The notes under the pieces: generated by a model | Told to the model about the DNA's origin: nothing | The model's database searches: none | What the model saw: the letters and a program-made list of their open reading frames with translations, nothing else | Assembly: GCA_030669445.1 (NCBI GenBank) | Contig: DAOVDP010000015.1 | Span: 1-14,339 of the forward strand | DNA length: 14,339 nucleotides | Reading direction: 5' to 3' | Source: Candidatus Latescibacterota bacterium | GTDB taxonomy: Bacteria; Latescibacterota; MVCY01 | Program-made: the position numbers and the translations under genes | Shown: positions 12,733-14,339 of the stretch, piece by piece | Numbering within the stretch: the first letter of the stretch is position 1 | How the letters are laid out: the number at the start of each line of letters is the position of its first letter

Positions 12733-13854
12733 CTATAACAGATAGGTTAAGCAGACGTTGGTGGCTAAAGCTCCCCCCTGCCCGCTGATCACATAGGGCC
12801 CACGGTGGAGAAGGCCTTTGCTCAGGAGCAGATCCACCAGCACCTTTTTGTACGTTGCCCGGACGCCAAAGTTATAGTAGAAGGCTGCGCCCTTGCTGGC
12901 AGGAACATCTCCGGAAACCATCGTCAGAGTAGCTCTGGCTCCCCCACGTCCGATCAGCCAGGAGTTCAATGGCTTCTCGTAGCCACCAAGGTACGTGAAT
13001 TCCATGGTAGTTACACCGACATCACTGCCTACCACGGGAGAGGTGGTTTCCATGTCCACATCCAAGACCACGCCGGTGACCAGCATGGACTTATTCGCAC
13101 CCCTCTTGTTCAGGCCGCAACCTATGGTTACGCCCATGGCGGAGACCTCGGCAGCACCGTCCACTACCGGATCGGAGCTGTAGTGCACGCCCACGATCGG
13201 AACCAGCTTTTTTCCCTCGCCCTTGTCCATAATCAGGCGAGCATCCACATTCAGACCGATCCCGCCGGTGCTCTCGATGTTGGCGGCATCATCCGAGAAG
13301 GTGGCCATAGAGACGCGCGCTCCCAGATCGACATCACCCAGAGCTATGGGCTTGGTTACACCGGCCGCGACATCCACCGACATAGCGCTGGCGGCTTTCT
13401 CCAAGGCGTTCTCACTGCCGGCAATCCCGAGGACTACCCGCCCTCCAACCGTCATATCGCCCACCTTCTTGGCCAAGAAGATGTCTGGGATTGGCCTCAG
13501 GTTTCCGGCCAGACCAGGAAGATTTCCACCCGCAGTAGGCAATGCTGCCCGAAGGGCCGAAAAGCCTCCAGCACCAGGCAGATTGTAGTGAATGGCCCAG
13601 GCACAATCATCCTTCTTGACCAGCAGGCCGCTCCTCATATTATCGGGAACTCCGGCGCCCGCGGGGATATTGGGAATGATCCAAAGTGCATTGGAGAACA
13701 TGAGCATACGTCCGGGGTAAATCGCATAGTTGGACGTATCAAGCATGAAGCGGTGCTCGTAGCCTAACGCATGCCAACGAGCCGAGGCGGCAAAGCCAGT
13801 TGAGGTTGCCGCCAATAATAAAATAATCAGCGATATTGAAAACAGTTTCTTCAT
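12733..13854 (-). CDS. Putative secreted or outer-membrane beta-barrel protein
   Basis: A 373-residue protein with a clear Sec signal peptide at 1-23 (MKK, hydrophobic stretch, then TGFAA before SARW). I do not recognise a named family. The start of the mature part, RWHALGYEHRFMLDTSNYAIYPGRM, resembles the N-terminus of uncharacterised outer-membrane proteins from several uncultivated phyla. The rest alternates short polar and hydrophobic stretches with many glycines (VGGRVVLGIAGS; VDLGARVSMATFS; MLVTGVVLDVDM; FYYNFGVRATYKKVLVDLLLS), as in a beta-barrel, and ends in a strand-like CLTYLL without the classical final phenylalanine. The start is the ATG at 13854 with AAAGGAGT (13861-13868) at 7-nt spacing. 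Between the ACT protein and livK, it could be a pore for the substrates of the Liv system, which is inference only. A long ORF on the opposite strand here is a shadow. Confidence 0.72.
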   Translation of the reverse strand: MKKLFSISLIILLLAATSTGFAASARWHALGYEHRFMLDTSNYAIYPGRMLMFSNALWIIPNIPAGAGVPDNMRSGLLVKKDDCAWAIHYNLPGAGGFSALRAALPTAGGNLPGLAGNLRPIPDIFLAKKVGDMTVGGRVVLGIAGSENALEKAASAMSVDVAAGVTKPIALGDVDLGARVSMATFSDDAANIESTGGIGLNVDARLIMDKGEGKKLVPIVGVHYSSDPVVDGAAEVSAMGVTIGCGLNKRGANKSMLVTGVVLDVDMETTSPVVGSDVGVTTMEFTYLGGYEKPLNSWLIGRGGARATLTMVSGDVPASKGAAFYYNFGVRATYKKVLVDLLLSKGLLHRGPYVISGQGGALATNVCLTYLL

Positions 13855-13897
13855 CTTCGAACTCCTTTCATCTAAAGGTTAAACTTCCAAAACACCC

Positions 13898-13945
13898 AGA
13901 TCCCGACAAGAGATGGGATCTCTCTCCTAAAAACTCACCTCCTTT
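13898..13945 (-). promoter_or_regulatory. Leader of the outer-membrane-protein gene: orphan Shine-Dalgarno and two overlapping hairpins
   Basis: In minus-strand RNA an extended AAAGGAGGTGAG (13934-13945) is followed only by GTG AGT TTT TAG, so no useful ORF uses it. Next come two mutually exclusive stems: AGAGAT/ATCTCT (13918-13923 with 13909-13914, GGG/CCC loop) and AGATCCC/GGGATCT (13915-13921 with 13898-13904, 10-nt loop). They share bases and so cannot form together. The real ribosome-binding site of the gene is further on, at 13861-13868. Confidence 0.4.
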
Positions 13946-13990
13946 CTTTTGTAGGATTTCCTATGGCAATGGGTTCTCAAAGGCGTAGGT

Positions 13991-14339
13991 CTACAGCGAG
14001 TAGATCTGTTCTTCGCTCAGCAGGCGGATGCCGTTTTTCTGAAATAAGTCAATGGCATCCTGGGGATTCTCCGCCCGGAAGATCACTACTGCATTTTGCC
14101 CCGATTTCTCCACAAAGGCATACATATACTCCACATTGATACCGCCGGAGTCGCAGATGCCCAGTATCTGGGCCAGACCACCCGGCTTGTCCTCCACCTC
14201 CACGGCCAATACATCGGTCTGACTGATGGTAAAGCCAGAACTTTTCAGAACCTGCTGCGCCTTATCAGGTTTGTCCACAATCAGCCTCAGGATACCGAAG
14301 TCAGAGGTATCGGCCAAAGAGAGCGCCCGGATGTTGATG
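13991..14339 (-). CDS. Tandem ACT-domain amino-acid-binding protein (5' end cut by window)
   Basis: The reading frame stays open to the right edge, so the true start is outside. A TTG at 14315-14317 is internal, because the upstream codons encode INIRALS, the usual continuation of the first ACT domain ([21 protein letters not shown]). The visible part has 115 residues: the second half of ACT domain 1, then a complete ACT domain 2 beginning [45 protein letters not shown], with the glycine-containing loop (DKPGGLA) that binds amino-acid effectors in this fold. Family members of about 140 residues are frequently encoded beside PaaK-type ligases, indolepyruvate:ferredoxin oxidoreductase and Liv transporters. 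The likely role is amino-acid sensing or allosteric control of that pathway. The stop is TAG at 13991. Confidence 0.9.
   Translation of the reverse strand, partial: INIRALSLADTSDFGILRLIVDKPDKAQQVLKSSGFTISQTDVLAVEVEDKPGGLAQILGICDSGGINVEYMYAFVEKSGQNAVVIFRAENPQDAIDLFQKNGIRLLSEEQIYSL

Noticed and set aside
12805..13767. A 320-codon open frame on the + strand opposite the outer-membrane-protein gene.
   Set aside because: It has no recognisable domain and is rich in His, Gly, Asp and Gln as expected of an antisense shadow. The minus-strand frame has a signal peptide and a proper ribosome-binding site.

Overview
The window reads as ordinary chromosome from an anaerobic or amino-acid-fermenting bacterium, probably Gram-negative and possibly from an uncultivated lineage. 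The evidence is a signal-peptide-bearing protein resembling an outer-membrane beta-barrel, a Csd3/MepM-type M23 endopeptidase, a DUF3467 protein, and many short palindromic repeats between genes. I cannot place it in a phylum. No rRNA, tRNA, CRISPR array, phage gene or transposase is visible.

Layout. At the left edge, on the + strand, are the last 43 codons of a response-regulator receiver domain, a perfect 14-bp hairpin, and a small DUF3467 gene. All other genes lie on the - strand. In transcription order (right to left) they are: a two-ACT-domain protein cut by the right edge; a putative outer-membrane protein; a complete branched-chain/hydrophobic amino-acid ABC transporter (livK, livH, livM, livG, livF); an M23 peptidase; a phenylacetate-CoA ligase homologue (paaK); a class I/II PLP aminotransferase; an MTH938-like protein; a xylose-isomerase-like TIM-barrel protein; purM; and a VanZ-like membrane protein. 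The VanZ gene converges on the DUF3467 gene with overlapping stop codons.

How the genes fit together. ACT-domain proteins, Liv transporters and PaaK-type ligases are commonly found with indolepyruvate or other 2-oxoacid:ferredoxin oxidoreductases in anaerobes that ferment amino acids. Here the ligase and the aminotransferase are 2 nt apart and so probably co-translated. The reading I favour is uptake of aromatic or branched-chain amino acids (LivKHMGF), transamination, oxidation to acyl/arylacetyl-CoA by an oxidoreductase not in this window, and handling of the free arylacetate/CoA ester by the PaaK homologue, with the ACT protein as an amino-acid sensor. The role of the MTH938-like and TIM-barrel proteins is open; purM and VanZ look like neighbours rather than partners.

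The most unusual content is non-coding. There is a good sigma70-like promoter in front of paaK, bracketed by a 16-nt inverted repeat; a 160-bp MITE-like element directly upstream of it; two REP-like palindromes that share ends but have different, internally complementary cores; and clusters of palindromes on both sides of livK. I see no clear new defence or mobile system.
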